Source of the DNA: Silicimonas sp.
GTDB taxonomy: Bacteria; Pseudomonadota; Alphaproteobacteria; Rhodobacterales; Rhodobacteraceae
Length of the DNA stretch: 60,491 nt
Assembly: GCA_022826205.1 (NCBI GenBank)
Contig: JAJDVJ010000121.1
Location: 1-60,491, forward strand
Direction: 5' to 3'
The notes under the pieces: generated by a model
Databases searched by the model: none
Told to the model about the DNA's origin: nothing
What the model saw: the letters and a program-made list of their open reading frames with translations, nothing else
In this document: positions 44,690 to 53,584 of the stretch, piece after piece
Layout: every line of letters starts with the position of its first letter
How positions within the stretch are numbered: position 1 is the first letter of the stretch
Translations under genes and position numbers: made by a program

Positions 44690-47620
44690 ATGACTGGCGA
44701 ACTGTTAGGACAACTGATCCTGTGGCTCATTGCGGCCGTCATCGTCATCTTTGTTGTCTACTGGGTGATGTATTGGCTGTACCGCCGCTCGACCAAGGAA
44801 GTCGCATTCGTGCGCACGGGTTTCCTTGGCGAGAAGGTTGTCATCAATGGCGGCGCGTTCGTCTGGCCGATCATTCACGACATTACGCCTGTTAGCATGA
44901 ATTCACTGCAACTTGCGGTGACCCGCGAGAAGGACGAAGCGCTGATCACCCGTGACCGGATGCGCATCGACGTGGACGCGGAATTCTATGTTCGGGTGAA
45001 CCAGACCAAGGAGGCGGTTTCGCTTGCTGCATCGACCCTTGGCCGGCGGACACTGGAACCCGAGCGCATCCATTCGCTCTTGTCAGGCAAGTTCATTTCC
45101 GCACTGCGGACCGTCGCGTCACAGATGACGCTCGAGGAGGTGCATGAGAACCGCAACGAGTACGTCGCCCGCGTCAAGGAAATGGCGCAGGAGGGACTCG
45201 ACAAGAACGGACTGGAACTCGAAAGCGTCGCGGCGACGGACATCGACCAGACCGACATTCAGTATTTCAACCCGTCAAACAAGTTCGATGCAGAAGGCTT
45301 GACCGCCGTCATCGAAGCGGTCGAGCAGCGCCGCAAGGTGCGTAATGACATCGAACAGGACGCGATGATCAAGATTCGCGCGCGCAATCTCGAGGCCGAG
45401 AAACAGGCGCTGGACATTGAACGCGAGTCCGAAGAAGCCCGTCTTGACCAGGAGCGGGAAGTTGAATTCCGGCGTGCGCAGCAACGTGCAGAACTGGCAC
45501 GGGAACGTTCTGAGCGGGAAAAGGACGCTGAACAGGCGACGCTTCTGTCGCGCGAAGCAATTGAAACTGCCCGGATCGAAAACGAGCGTCAGATTTCCGA
45601 GGCGCGTATCGCGTCCGAACGAGAAGTCAGGCAGCGCGAAATCGAGTCGCAGAAAGTCGTCGATGAAGCAGACATCTCGACCCGCGAAGCCGTCGAGAAG
45701 GCGCGGATCGCGCAGGAAAGGGCGCTGACCGAGGAACGGATCAAGACGCAACAGCGGACCGACGCCGCGGAAATTGCAGCGCGCGAAGCGATCGAAACCG
45801 CACGTATCGCCCAGGAAAAGGCTCTGGAAGAGGCGCGCATCGCGAAAGAGCGCGAAACCCAGTCAAAGGAGATCGAGCGTCAGCAGGCCATCGATGCAGA
45901 AGGCATCACCGCCCGCGAGAACGTGGAGCGCGCCCGCATCGCGCAGGAAAAGGCCGTGACCGAAGCCCGGATCGAGTACGAGCAAACCACGCGCGAACGC
46001 GAAGTCGCCCGCGATCTGGCCATCAGCGAAGCCGAAATCGCCCAACGTGAAGCGACAGAGAAGCTGCGAATCATGCAGGAAAAGGCCGTGGCGTCGGCCC
46101 GAATATCCTCTGACAGGGAAACCCGCAGTCTGGAAATCGAGCGCAATCGGGCAATCGACCAAGCCGAGATTGACGCACGGGAGGCCGTCGAAAAGGCCCG
46201 CATCGCGCAAGAACGCCTGCTGGCCTTCGAGCGCATTGAGGCGGACGAAAAGACCGAAGAACGAGATCTCTTGAAAGCAGAAGCGGTCGAGGCCGCGCGC
46301 ATTGCGCAGGAGAAGAAGGTCGCGGCGGAACGTATCGCCTCGGAACGCGAGACCCGGAGCCTGGAAATCCAGCGCAACAAGATGCTTGAGGAGGCCGAGA
46401 TCGAGTCGCGCGAAGCCGTCGAAAAGGCCCGCATTGCTCAGGAGAGGCTGGTCGCATTCGAACGGATTGAAGCAAACGAAGACACGGAGGTGCGCGAACA
46501 ATTGAGAGCCGAGGCGGTCGAAGCAGCCCGAATTGCCAAGGAAAAGAAACTCGCTGCCGAGCGCATTGCCTATGAACAGGACATGCGGGAACGCGAAATT
46601 GCCCGCAACCGTGCGGTCGACGAGGCGAACATCGCGGCTCAGGAGACGATCAATGCAGCCCGCATTGAGGAAGAAGCCAAGACTCGCGCGGCCGAGATCG
46701 AGAAGGAACGCACCATTGAGGCCGCAAACATCGAGCGCCGCAAAGCGTTGGAGCATCTCGAAGTCGAACGGACAAAGGCGCTGCGCGAAGCCGAGATCGC
46801 CGCAAAGGAGATCGTCGAACGAGTTCAGATCCAGTCTGAGGACGAGCTTGATGATGCGCGAATTGCGCATCAGAAGAAGCGTCGCCAACTGGAAATCGAG
46901 CGCGAAAGGGCGGTCGAGGAAGCGGCGATGGAAAAGGCAATTGCACTTTATGGCAAGTCGCTCGACGAAAGCGCCGCTGCAATCGAGGCCGATGCGGCAC
47001 GCGCCCGTGCCGCTGAAGCCGCGGCCAAGGTCGATACGGCTTCTGCGCTCGAGGAGGCGTCACGCGACAAGCAGGTTGGCGTTACCGCCGCCGAAAAGGA
47101 GGCCGAACGCTCGAAGCTCGCCGCGCATGCAGAAGAAGTTGTCTCCGCGGTCCGCGCAGAAGCCCAGCGGCTTATCAACGAGGCCGAGAACATCCTTACC
47201 GACGAAGCCCGCGCATCGCTCTTCAAGCGCAACATGCTGGAGCGGCTCGAAGGCATCATTGCAGCGCAGGTCAAGCCGCTTGAGAAGATCGACGAGATCA
47301 AGATCATGCAGCTTGGCGGCGGCGGCACGACGGGTCTCAACTGGGCGGACGGCGGTTCCGACGGTGGCGGCGGTGGAGGTGGCGCCGCAAGCCCGACCGA
47401 CGAAGTCATCAATTCCGCGCTTCGATACCGGGTCCAGGGGCCCATGATCGACAGCCTGATGAACGACATCGGAATTGACGGATCAAATCTGGCGAGATCG
47501 GCGATCTTCCAGGATGCCAGCAACATGGCGCGCGCCATGAGCGAGAGCCAGAAGGTCAGGGCCGCCACGAAGGCCGAAGCGGAGGAGGAGAAGAAGAAGG
47601 ACGGGGAGGCGAAGTCCTGA
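44690..47620 (+). CDS. flotillin-like SPFH protein with very long 11-residue-repeat rod
   Basis: A 976-aa protein. One N-terminal transmembrane helix (about 8-31, LILWLIAAVIVIFVVYWVMY) precedes an SPFH/band-7 domain to about residue 200 (VAFVRTGFLGEKVVINGGAF, MRIDVDAEFYVRVNQTKEA). From about 233 to 749 it is an uninterrupted series of roughly 47 hendecads of the form xxx-V/I/L-xx-A-x-I-xx, for example REAVEKARIAQ. A strict 33-bp period runs from 45551 to 46904 (41 units, no slip). The C-terminus has a flotillin-type region and a Gly-rich linker. Flotillins oligomerise at membrane microdomains. It is far longer than ordinary flotillins (about 450-650 aa). Confidence 0.9.
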   Translation: MTGELLGQLILWLIAAVIVIFVVYWVMYWLYRRSTKEVAFVRTGFLGEKVVINGGAFVWPIIHDITPVSMNSLQLAVTREKDEALITRDRMRIDVDAEFYVRVNQTKEAVSLAASTLGRRTLEPERIHSLLSGKFISALRTVASQMTLEEVHENRNEYVARVKEMAQEGLDKNGLELESVAATDIDQTDIQYFNPSNKFDAEGLTAVIEAVEQRRKVRNDIEQDAMIKIRARNLEAEKQALDIERESEEARLDQEREVEFRRAQQRAELARERSEREKDAEQATLLSREAIETARIENERQISEARIASEREVRQREIESQKVVDEADISTREAVEKARIAQERALTEERIKTQQRTDAAEIAAREAIETARIAQEKALEEARIAKERETQSKEIERQQAIDAEGITARENVERARIAQEKAVTEARIEYEQTTREREVARDLAISEAEIAQREATEKLRIMQEKAVASARISSDRETRSLEIERNRAIDQAEIDAREAVEKARIAQERLLAFERIEADEKTEERDLLKAEAVEAARIAQEKKVAAERIASERETRSLEIQRNKMLEEAEIESREAVEKARIAQERLVAFERIEANEDTEVREQLRAEAVEAARIAKEKKLAAERIAYEQDMREREIARNRAVDEANIAAQETINAARIEEEAKTRAAEIEKERTIEAANIERRKALEHLEVERTKALREAEIAAKEIVERVQIQSEDELDDARIAHQKKRRQLEIERERAVEEAAMEKAIALYGKSLDESAAAIEADAARARAAEAAAKVDTASALEEASRDKQVGVTAAEKEAERSKLAAHAEEVVSAVRAEAQRLINEAENILTDEARASLFKRNMLERLEGIIAAQVKPLEKIDEIKIMQLGGGGTTGLNWADGGSDGGGGGGGAASPTDEVINSALRYRVQGPMIDSLMNDIGIDGSNLARSAIFQDASNMARAMSESQKVRAATKAEAEEEKKKDGEAKS

Positions 47621-47621
47621 G

Positions 47622-48062
47622 ATGGCCCGTGTCTACACTTCCTCCGTCATTTCCGTTCCGCCGGATCGCGTGTGGGAACGCATCCGAGGATTCAACGACC
47701 TGCCGCGATGGCACCCCATGATCCGTGAAAGCCGGATTGAAGAGGCGCTTCCGGCGGACAAGGTCGGGTGCATTCGAAACTTCAATCTGCAAAACGGCGA
47801 CAATATCCGCGAACAGCTGTTGGGTCTGTCAGACTACGACATGTTCGTGACCTACTCGATCCTCGATAGTCCGATGCCGCTCGCAGACTATGTCGCCACG
47901 CTCAGGCTGACACCCGTGACCGAGGGCGACCGGACCTTCATCGAATGGACGGCGGAGTTCTCGTGCGACCCGAGCGACGAAGACGAACTTGTCGCCATGA
48001 TTGGCACGGACGTCTTCCAGGCCGGTTTTGACGTGCTCAAGCGCCAGTTCGGAGGTGGCTGA
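47622..48062 (+). CDS. SRPBCC-family (MxaD/CoxG-like) protein 1
   Basis: A 146-aa START/Bet v 1-fold protein: SSVISVPPDRVWERIRGFND, LPRWHPMIRESRIEEALPAD, and REQLLGLSDYDMFVTYSILD. It starts one base after the flotillin-like stop and overlaps the next gene by one base (TGATG). It is a paralogue of the following gene. CoxG-type SRPBCC proteins dock CO dehydrogenase at the membrane. A similar docking or hydrophobic ligand-carrying role is inferred. Confidence 0.88.
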   Translation: MARVYTSSVISVPPDRVWERIRGFNDLPRWHPMIRESRIEEALPADKVGCIRNFNLQNGDNIREQLLGLSDYDMFVTYSILDSPMPLADYVATLRLTPVTEGDRTFIEWTAEFSCDPSDEDELVAMIGTDVFQAGFDVLKRQFGGG

Positions 48063-48508
48063 TGCCGCAAGTCAAGAAAAGCACTGTGCTTGACGCGCCG
48101 GCTGAGGCGGTATGGGAGGTCATTCGTGACTTCAATGGCCATGATCAATGGCACCCGGCGGTTGCCGAAAGCCATATTGAGCGCGGACATCCGTCGGACA
48201 TGGTTGGCTGCGTACGGAACTTCCGCCTCGAAGGCGGCGCCAACTTGCGTGAACAGCTCCTCACGCTTTCGGACTTGGAGCAGACATTCAGCTACTGCCT
48301 GCTCGACACGCCCGTGCCACTCTTTAACTACGTCGCGCACGTCCGCCTGTTCCCGGTAACGGACGGGGACCGAACCTATTGGGAATGGGAAAGCCGCTTT
48401 GACACGCCTGCGGGGCGCGCAGGTGAGCTGTCGGAGCTCGTCGGAATCGGCATCTACGTGGCAGGGTTCGAGGCTATTCGAACCCACATGGGAATTGGTC
48501 ATGCTTGA
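48062..48508 (+). CDS. SRPBCC-family (MxaD/CoxG-like) protein 2
   Basis: A 148-aa paralogue of the upstream protein: KSTVLDAPAEAVWEVIRDFN, QWHPAVAESHIERGHPSDMV, GCVRNFRLEGGANLREQLLT and YVAHVRLFPVTDGDRTYWEW align throughout. The shared G-C-(I/V)-R-N-F motif is notable. It overlaps the FAD-subunit gene by 8 bases. Two adjacent divergent copies suggest heterodimerisation or two ligands. Confidence 0.88.
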   Translation: MPQVKKSTVLDAPAEAVWEVIRDFNGHDQWHPAVAESHIERGHPSDMVGCVRNFRLEGGANLREQLLTLSDLEQTFSYCLLDTPVPLFNYVAHVRLFPVTDGDRTYWEWESRFDTPAGRAGELSELVGIGIYVAGFEAIRTHMGIGHA

Positions 48509-49292
48509 AGTCCAGACGTACCCGACAGTTGGCGAGGCCGCCAGCGCAATGGACGATCAAGCCCGATTTTTGGGCGGCGGGACCTTGATCATGAACCGGG
48601 TCAACTATGGTGACCGGCGGTTCAATCGCATCGTGCGGACAACGGATGCATCGCTATCGGAGATCCGAGTTGAGGGTGATCGCCTGGAGGTCGGGGCAGG
48701 CGTCACGATGGCAGCAATCCTGGCATCTCGGGATCTGGACTTCCTGTCTCCAGCTGCCCGTGCCGTGGGTGGCCCCGCAATCCGCAACATGGCGAGCGTG
48801 GGCGGGAACCTGATGGCGCCTCATCCTTATGGTGATCTGGCGGTTGCGTTGCTGGCCTTGGACGCCGTCGTCCGGATGGTCAGTGGGGAGGAACTGAGTC
48901 TTGAGGATTTTCTGGCTCGCCGGAACGGAGTCGTTCGCTCGCTGCTGATCCGTCGTCCGCGGGGTGATGAATTTCGGTTCAGAAAGGTCTCCCGGGTCAA
49001 GCCCAAGGGTGTTTCGGTGATGTCGATGGCCGCGCGCCTCACTCGAAGCGCAGGTCGATTGTCAGGCGTCCGCGTCGCCTATGGCGCAATGGCATCAACG
49101 CCGGTGCGGGTCAGGGCCGTCGAAAGCGCACTTGAAGGGGTGAGCCTTGATCACGCAGGCATCACCGCCGCGCTTTCTGCCGCGACCGAGGGGCTGGACC
49201 CACCGGACGATCCAATCGCCTCGGGATGGTATCGCCGCGAAGTCGCGCCGGTCCATCTTCGTCGTCTTTTGCTCGGGGAGGACGCTCGGTGA
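48501..49292 (+). CDS. molybdenum hydroxylase FAD-binding subunit (CoxM-like)
   Basis: A 263-aa protein. FAD-binding motifs of the CoxM/XdhB family are present: ARFLGGGTLIMNRVNYGD (GGG), VGAGVTMAAILASRDLDFLS, AVGGPAIRNMASVGGNLMAP and HPYGDLAVALLALDAVV. A CO-dehydrogenase-flavoprotein-type C-terminal domain follows (KVSRVKPKGVSVMSMAARLT). It carries electrons from the 2Fe-2S subunit to the acceptor. Stop and next start overlap (GGTGA). Confidence 0.93.
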   Translation: MLEVQTYPTVGEAASAMDDQARFLGGGTLIMNRVNYGDRRFNRIVRTTDASLSEIRVEGDRLEVGAGVTMAAILASRDLDFLSPAARAVGGPAIRNMASVGGNLMAPHPYGDLAVALLALDAVVRMVSGEELSLEDFLARRNGVVRSLLIRRPRGDEFRFRKVSRVKPKGVSVMSMAARLTRSAGRLSGVRVAYGAMASTPVRVRAVESALEGVSLDHAGITAALSAATEGLDPPDDPIASGWYRREVAPVHLRRLLLGEDAR

Positions 49293-49762
49293 AGTCTCCC
49301 GTCACTTTCAGGTTGAATGGCTCCGAGACCGCGGTCTTCGTCGACTCCGGTGCCAATCTTCTTGACGTGCTTCGCCGCGGTTGCGGAGATCTTTCGCCAA
49401 AGTACGGTTGCGGGCAGGGCAGCTGCGGCGCCTGCACAGTCCTCATTGGCGGAGAACCGCACGTATCCTGCCTGGTGCTGGCCGAGACCGTCGCCGGTCG
49501 GTCGGTCGAGACAACCGGCGGGCTGTCAAACGGGCCGGATCTGCACCCGCTGCAAAGAGCGTTCATTGAAGGCTTCGCTGCGCAGTGCGGATACTGCACG
49601 CCGGGCATGTTGATGTCAGCCAAGGCGCTCCTTGACAGAAATCCGAGCCCAACCCGCTCGGAGGTCGAGGAAGCCATTTCAGGCAATCTTTGCCGTTGCA
49701 CCGGCTATGAGCCGATCATCGACGCCATTCTCGAAGCTGCCAAACAGCGGGGTGCCGCGTGA
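49289..49762 (+). CDS. molybdenum hydroxylase 2Fe-2S subunit (CoxS-like)
   Basis: 157 aa from GTG 49289. The plant-ferredoxin-type cluster uses Cys41, Cys46, Cys49 and Cys61 (YGCGQGSCGACTVLIGGEPH). The second cluster lies in AAQCGYCTPGMLMSAKALLD and GNLCRCTGYEPIIDAILEAA. The length and both motifs are normal for the small subunit. It is translationally coupled on both sides. Confidence 0.95.
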   Translation: MKSPVTFRLNGSETAVFVDSGANLLDVLRRGCGDLSPKYGCGQGSCGACTVLIGGEPHVSCLVLAETVAGRSVETTGGLSNGPDLHPLQRAFIEGFAAQCGYCTPGMLMSAKALLDRNPSPTRSEVEEAISGNLCRCTGYEPIIDAILEAAKQRGAA

Positions 49763-51675
49763 TGAATGCAGAGTATCGCAAGGACCTTTTCGCCGACGAG
49801 CGCTCTGACGACTTCGATATCATCGGCAAACCGGTCATCAGGCAGGACATCCTGGGTCATGTAACCGGGCGGTCGAAATTCTATGACGACCATGCATTCG
49901 ACGGGCTCCTGCACATGCGTTGCGTGCGCTCGCCCCACCACCACGCGCGCATCCGGTCGGTTGATTCCTCGGCTGCCGAGCGGCAGGGCGGCGTTGTTCG
50001 TGTTCTTGGTGGCCGCGATGTTCCCGTAAACACCAACACGCTCCTGTCGCTGATCAATTTCGGACGGGACGATGAACCTCTTCTGGCAACCGACAAGGTC
50101 GGCTATGTTGGCCAGCCGATCCTTGCAGTCGTTGCGACCTCGGTTCGCGCAGCACAGGAAGCGGTTGATGCCGTCAAGGTGGATTACGAAGAACTTCCCC
50201 ATGTACTGGACGTGGAAGAGGCGCTGAAGCCCGAGGCGCCGATCGTGAACGAAGAGTATCCCAACAATTCATTCGACTATTTTGACACCTATGATCATCA
50301 GAAACTGCGGTTCGGAGACGTTGAGACCGCATTTTCGAAGGCCGATCACATTGTCGAGGGCGAATACCAGATGTCGCCAATCGAGCAGGCGCCAATTGAG
50401 ACCTGCGGTGCCATCGCGGCCCCGGAAACCAACGACCGGATCACCGTTCATACATCGACCCAAGCGCTCTTCTTCTCTGTTGGGGTCACGGCGAAGCAAC
50501 TCGACGTCAGCTCGGCGCGTCTGCACTTCATCGGCGGCACCGTCGGCGGAGGATTCGGCGGCAAGGTGGACAGCCATCACGAACCATTGGCGGCGCTCGC
50601 CTGCCTGGCCACGGGCAAACCCGTGAAATACATGTGGGACCGCGCCGAAGAGATGCAGGTTGGCGGTCCGCGCGGTGGCGAACGCTGGCGGATCAAGGAC
50701 GGGGTGATGCGCGACGGTCGTATCATCGCGCGTGCCTTTACGGGGTTCTTTGATGCCGGCGCCTACACGCGGCTGTCTTCCTATGCCGTGCAGAAGTCGA
50801 CGGGCCATTTGCCCGGTCCCTATTCGATCCCGAACGTCGCATCCAATGTCTATTGCGTCTTCACCAATCGGACCCCGTCGACGGCTATGCGCGGCTTCGG
50901 CATTACCGCCGTAGATTTCGCGATTGAACGTCACATGGACAAGGTCGCACGAGCGGTCGGAATGGACCCGATCGAGCTGCGGATCCTGAACGCGTACCGC
51001 GATGGCGACATGAAGGCACATCGACGCGAGGCGAAGAACTGCGCCTTGATCGAAAGCTGCCAGGCGGTCGCTCAGAAGACGGGTTGGAGGCTGTCCGCGG
51101 ATGCGGCGCGGGCATCAAGCAAGTCCGGCGGCGGTGTCGGTGCGTTAGGTGTCATCCCCGAGACGGTCACTGACGACGAGGGCAGGATTGGGGAGCGAAG
51201 ACGCTCCGGCCTCGCGCCGGAGCCGTTCTCGGGGCAGGGCACTCGCGGACTGCTTCCCGAGGGCCATTCCTCCAACAACAGTTCGGCGTTCGGCAACGCA
51301 CCTCAACGCGAGGACATGGAAGCAGAGATCGAGCGACTTGGCTTCATAGGTGCGGCGGGCGTTCCTCCGACACCCCAGGGACCAATGGATGAAACGGCAT
51401 CCAGTGCGCGTCCAATCGCGCCAAGCGAGACAGCGCATACAACGCACCCCGCAGGTGCCAGAGGCGGCCCGTCCCTGCCTGCAGCCTATACTCAGCGTCC
51501 GGCAAGCACGATCAATCAACCGTTTGCGCAGCCACCGGCACAGGCACCAGGCACACCAGCGGCGCAGCAGCCGGCTGCCGCTGAGGCCGAAAGTGAAAGC
51601 GCCACGACGCACTTCCAGCGCGGTGTGAGGCGGCCGGGCGTGTCGCGGTTCATCTCCGGGTCGAGGAGGCGCTGA
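49762..51675 (+). CDS. molybdenum hydroxylase large subunit, N-terminal half with disordered tail
   Basis: A 637-aa protein. Residues 1 to about 445 match the first part of CoxL/XdhC-type molybdopterin subunits: IIGKPVIRQDILGHVTGRSK, GYVGQPILAVVATSVRAAQE, FIGGTVGGGFGGKVDSHHEP and STAMRGFGITAVDFAIERHM. After ILNAYRDGDMK the homology stops. About 190 residues of Pro/Ala/Ser/Gln-rich, low-complexity sequence follow (for example QPPAQAPGTPAAQQPAAAEA). The stop is followed by a new gene encoding the rest of the enzyme. The domain split resembles the two-part molybdopterin subunits of clostridial nicotinate dehydrogenase. Confidence 0.9.
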   Translation: MNAEYRKDLFADERSDDFDIIGKPVIRQDILGHVTGRSKFYDDHAFDGLLHMRCVRSPHHHARIRSVDSSAAERQGGVVRVLGGRDVPVNTNTLLSLINFGRDDEPLLATDKVGYVGQPILAVVATSVRAAQEAVDAVKVDYEELPHVLDVEEALKPEAPIVNEEYPNNSFDYFDTYDHQKLRFGDVETAFSKADHIVEGEYQMSPIEQAPIETCGAIAAPETNDRITVHTSTQALFFSVGVTAKQLDVSSARLHFIGGTVGGGFGGKVDSHHEPLAALACLATGKPVKYMWDRAEEMQVGGPRGGERWRIKDGVMRDGRIIARAFTGFFDAGAYTRLSSYAVQKSTGHLPGPYSIPNVASNVYCVFTNRTPSTAMRGFGITAVDFAIERHMDKVARAVGMDPIELRILNAYRDGDMKAHRREAKNCALIESCQAVAQKTGWRLSADAARASSKSGGGVGALGVIPETVTDDEGRIGERRRSGLAPEPFSGQGTRGLLPEGHSSNNSSAFGNAPQREDMEAEIERLGFIGAAGVPPTPQGPMDETASSARPIAPSETAHTTHPAGARGGPSLPAAYTQRPASTINQPFAQPPAQAPGTPAAQQPAAAEAESESATTHFQRGVRRPGVSRFISGSRRR

Positions 51676-52703
51676 TGGCCATTCACCATGGACGAGGCTT
51701 TGCCAGCATCAACTACCCGATCGGCATGAACCTAGGTGGCGACCCGAGTCAGGCGCTGGTTCATTCGACACCTGATGGAAAATTCAAGGTTACGCTCTCT
51801 TCCATCGATCTTGGGCAAGGCATCAAGTCGGTAGGTCGCCAATTGGCTGCAGAGACGCTCGGCGTGCCGGTTGAGGATGTCTTTGTCGATACCGCGGACA
51901 GCGACACCGGTCCCCATGACATGGGTTCATTTGCATCGCGCGGAACGCATAGAATGGGCAACGCGATCATCCGTGCAGCCACGGAGGCCCGTGCCCAGCT
52001 GTTGGAAGCCGCGGCGGAGGAGCTCGAGGTCGACGCGTCAGACCTCGTCACAGATGGGCGCGGAAACATCCATGTAAGGGGTGCGCCAAGCCGGTCAATT
52101 TCAGTCGAGGCGACGGCAACGGCCGCGCAGTTCAATCAAGGCCGTACACTTGCGGGACGCGGGATATTCCTCGTCCCGTTGTCCGAGGTCGACAGCGTCA
52201 CCGGCGAAATGACCCCGGTGTCATCCTTTGCCCACGCCGCGCTGATCATAGATTTGACGGTGGATGACGAAACCGGAGAGGTCGAGGTCCAGAACATCAA
52301 TTCTGCCTACGAGGTCGGGCGCGCGCTCAATCCCCGACTGGTGGAACAGCAATTGATCGGGGGCGCCTGGATGGGTGTTAGCCACGCGCTGTACGAAACG
52401 ACAGAGCCCAACTATCCGGAACGGTCGCACGGACCCATCGATTTCAATCACTATCTTCAACCGGGGCCGGGTGACACAGTGCCTCACCATATCTCGGTTC
52501 TCGAACGTCCAGCCCCGGATGCGCCCTTCGGTGGCAAGGGGCCGGGCGAGATGTGCGCCAATCCGGTTTTGCCTGCCATTGCCAACGCCGTGTTCAACGC
52601 GGTCGGTGTGGAATGCGACAGCCTTCCGATCACGCCGGAAAAGGTGTTGCGTGGCATTCGCGCCAACGGCGGCGCACGTCCCCAAGGCAGACCTGGCGCC
52701 TGA
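51675..52703 (+). CDS. molybdenum hydroxylase large subunit, C-terminal half
   Basis: A 342-aa protein beginning at ATG 51675 (TGATG overlap, GAGGAGG at 51665-51671). It holds the second molybdopterin-binding part: KVTLSSIDLGQGIKSVGRQL, SFASRGTHRMGNAIIRAATE, and QLIGGAWMGVSHALYETTEP. The catalytic Glu is at about residue 292 in FGGKGPGEMCANPVLPAIAN. With the preceding gene it forms a complete active site. The signals for independent translation are good, so this is a real split rather than a nonsense mutation. Confidence 0.92.
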   Translation: MAIHHGRGFASINYPIGMNLGGDPSQALVHSTPDGKFKVTLSSIDLGQGIKSVGRQLAAETLGVPVEDVFVDTADSDTGPHDMGSFASRGTHRMGNAIIRAATEARAQLLEAAAEELEVDASDLVTDGRGNIHVRGAPSRSISVEATATAAQFNQGRTLAGRGIFLVPLSEVDSVTGEMTPVSSFAHAALIIDLTVDDETGEVEVQNINSAYEVGRALNPRLVEQQLIGGAWMGVSHALYETTEPNYPERSHGPIDFNHYLQPGPGDTVPHHISVLERPAPDAPFGGKGPGEMCANPVLPAIANAVFNAVGVECDSLPITPEKVLRGIRANGGARPQGRPGA

Positions 52704-53584
52704 TGCCGGTACGGACAGACATACGCGGGATCGACAACCCGGGAGCGCTCCAAGGCGCTCTGACGGCGGCGCAGTACCTCGCCGATGACGCGCTGTCGAC
52801 CTCGGCCTATCTTGCGCTGGCACTCGGCAAGCCGCTTCTCTTGGAAGGCGTTCCGGGCGTCGGCAAGACCGAGGCAGCCAAGGCGATAGGTGCAGTTCTG
52901 GGCCGGCACGTGATCCGCCTGCAATGTTACGAGGGAATCGATGCTGCTGCGGCGCTTTACGAATGGAATTATCCACGCCAGATGCTTGCAATTCGGCAGG
53001 CCGAGAACAGCCAGCTCAACGTTTACACGGATGAATTCCTTCTGGCGCGCCCCTTGCTGGAAGCGCTGCGTGCGCCGCACGAAACCCTATTGCTGATCGA
53101 CGAAATCGACCGTTCCGATCACGAGTTCGAGGCCTTTCTGCTCGAGTTCCTGTCGGACTTCACCATCTCAATACCTGAGACCGGGACGGTCCGCGCAGCA
53201 TCTCACCCGGTTGTCGTTCTGACGTCGAACCGCACCCGCGATCTGCACGAGGCCCTCAGGCGACGTTGTGTCTATCATTGGATTGACTTCCCTGATCCTG
53301 AACTTGAAGCCCGCATCGTGATGGTTCGGGCTTCGTCTGTTGCCGAAGCGACAGCAGCGGCGGTGGTCGCTTCGGTGGGGCTTATGCGGGAAGAGCCTTT
53401 GGTCAAATTGCCTGGTGTCGCGGAAACGGTCGAGTGGGCGGAGGCGGCGACGCTATTGAACGCACAAGGGGAGCCTTGGCCTGCGGCATTCCGGCGCTCG
53501 ATTGGCGTGGTGCTGAAAGATCAGGACGATCTTGCACAAATGGCACCGCGACTGGATGCGTTCCTGCCCGGAGAAGCGGCATGA
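52703..53584 (+). CDS. MoxR-family AAA+ ATPase (CoxD-like)
   Basis: A 293-aa AAA+ protein: PLLLEGVPGVGKTEAAKAIG (Walker A), LLLIDEIDRSDHEFEAFLLE (Walker B), VVLTSNRTRDLHEALRRRC (sensor 1 and arginine region). It matches CoxD, which with a VWA protein matures the active site of CO-dehydrogenase-type Mo enzymes. Overlaps: TGATG with the upstream gene and ATGA with the VWA gene. Confidence 0.93.
   Translation: MPVRTDIRGIDNPGALQGALTAAQYLADDALSTSAYLALALGKPLLLEGVPGVGKTEAAKAIGAVLGRHVIRLQCYEGIDAAAALYEWNYPRQMLAIRQAENSQLNVYTDEFLLARPLLEALRAPHETLLLIDEIDRSDHEFEAFLLEFLSDFTISIPETGTVRAASHPVVVLTSNRTRDLHEALRRRCVYHWIDFPDPELEARIVMVRASSVAEATAAAVVASVGLMREEPLVKLPGVAETVEWAEAATLLNAQGEPWPAAFRRSIGVVLKDQDDLAQMAPRLDAFLPGEAA

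Noticed and set aside
45863-46888. Long minus-strand open frames opposite the flotillin-like gene, with apparent repeats
   Set aside because: The repeats are the mirror of the hendecad-coding repeat on the plus strand, and the plus-strand protein fully explains the codon pattern.
45551-46936. DNA tandem repeat or CRISPR-like array
   Set aside because: The 33-bp period is coding periodicity of the hendecad rod; units diverge at the DNA level and there are no spacers.
49762-52703. CO dehydrogenase (coxL) assignment
   Set aside because: The operon resembles cox genes, but I could not see the form I active-site loop with its Cys in the Mo subunit, and the subunit is split; a generic Mo hydroxylase call is safer.
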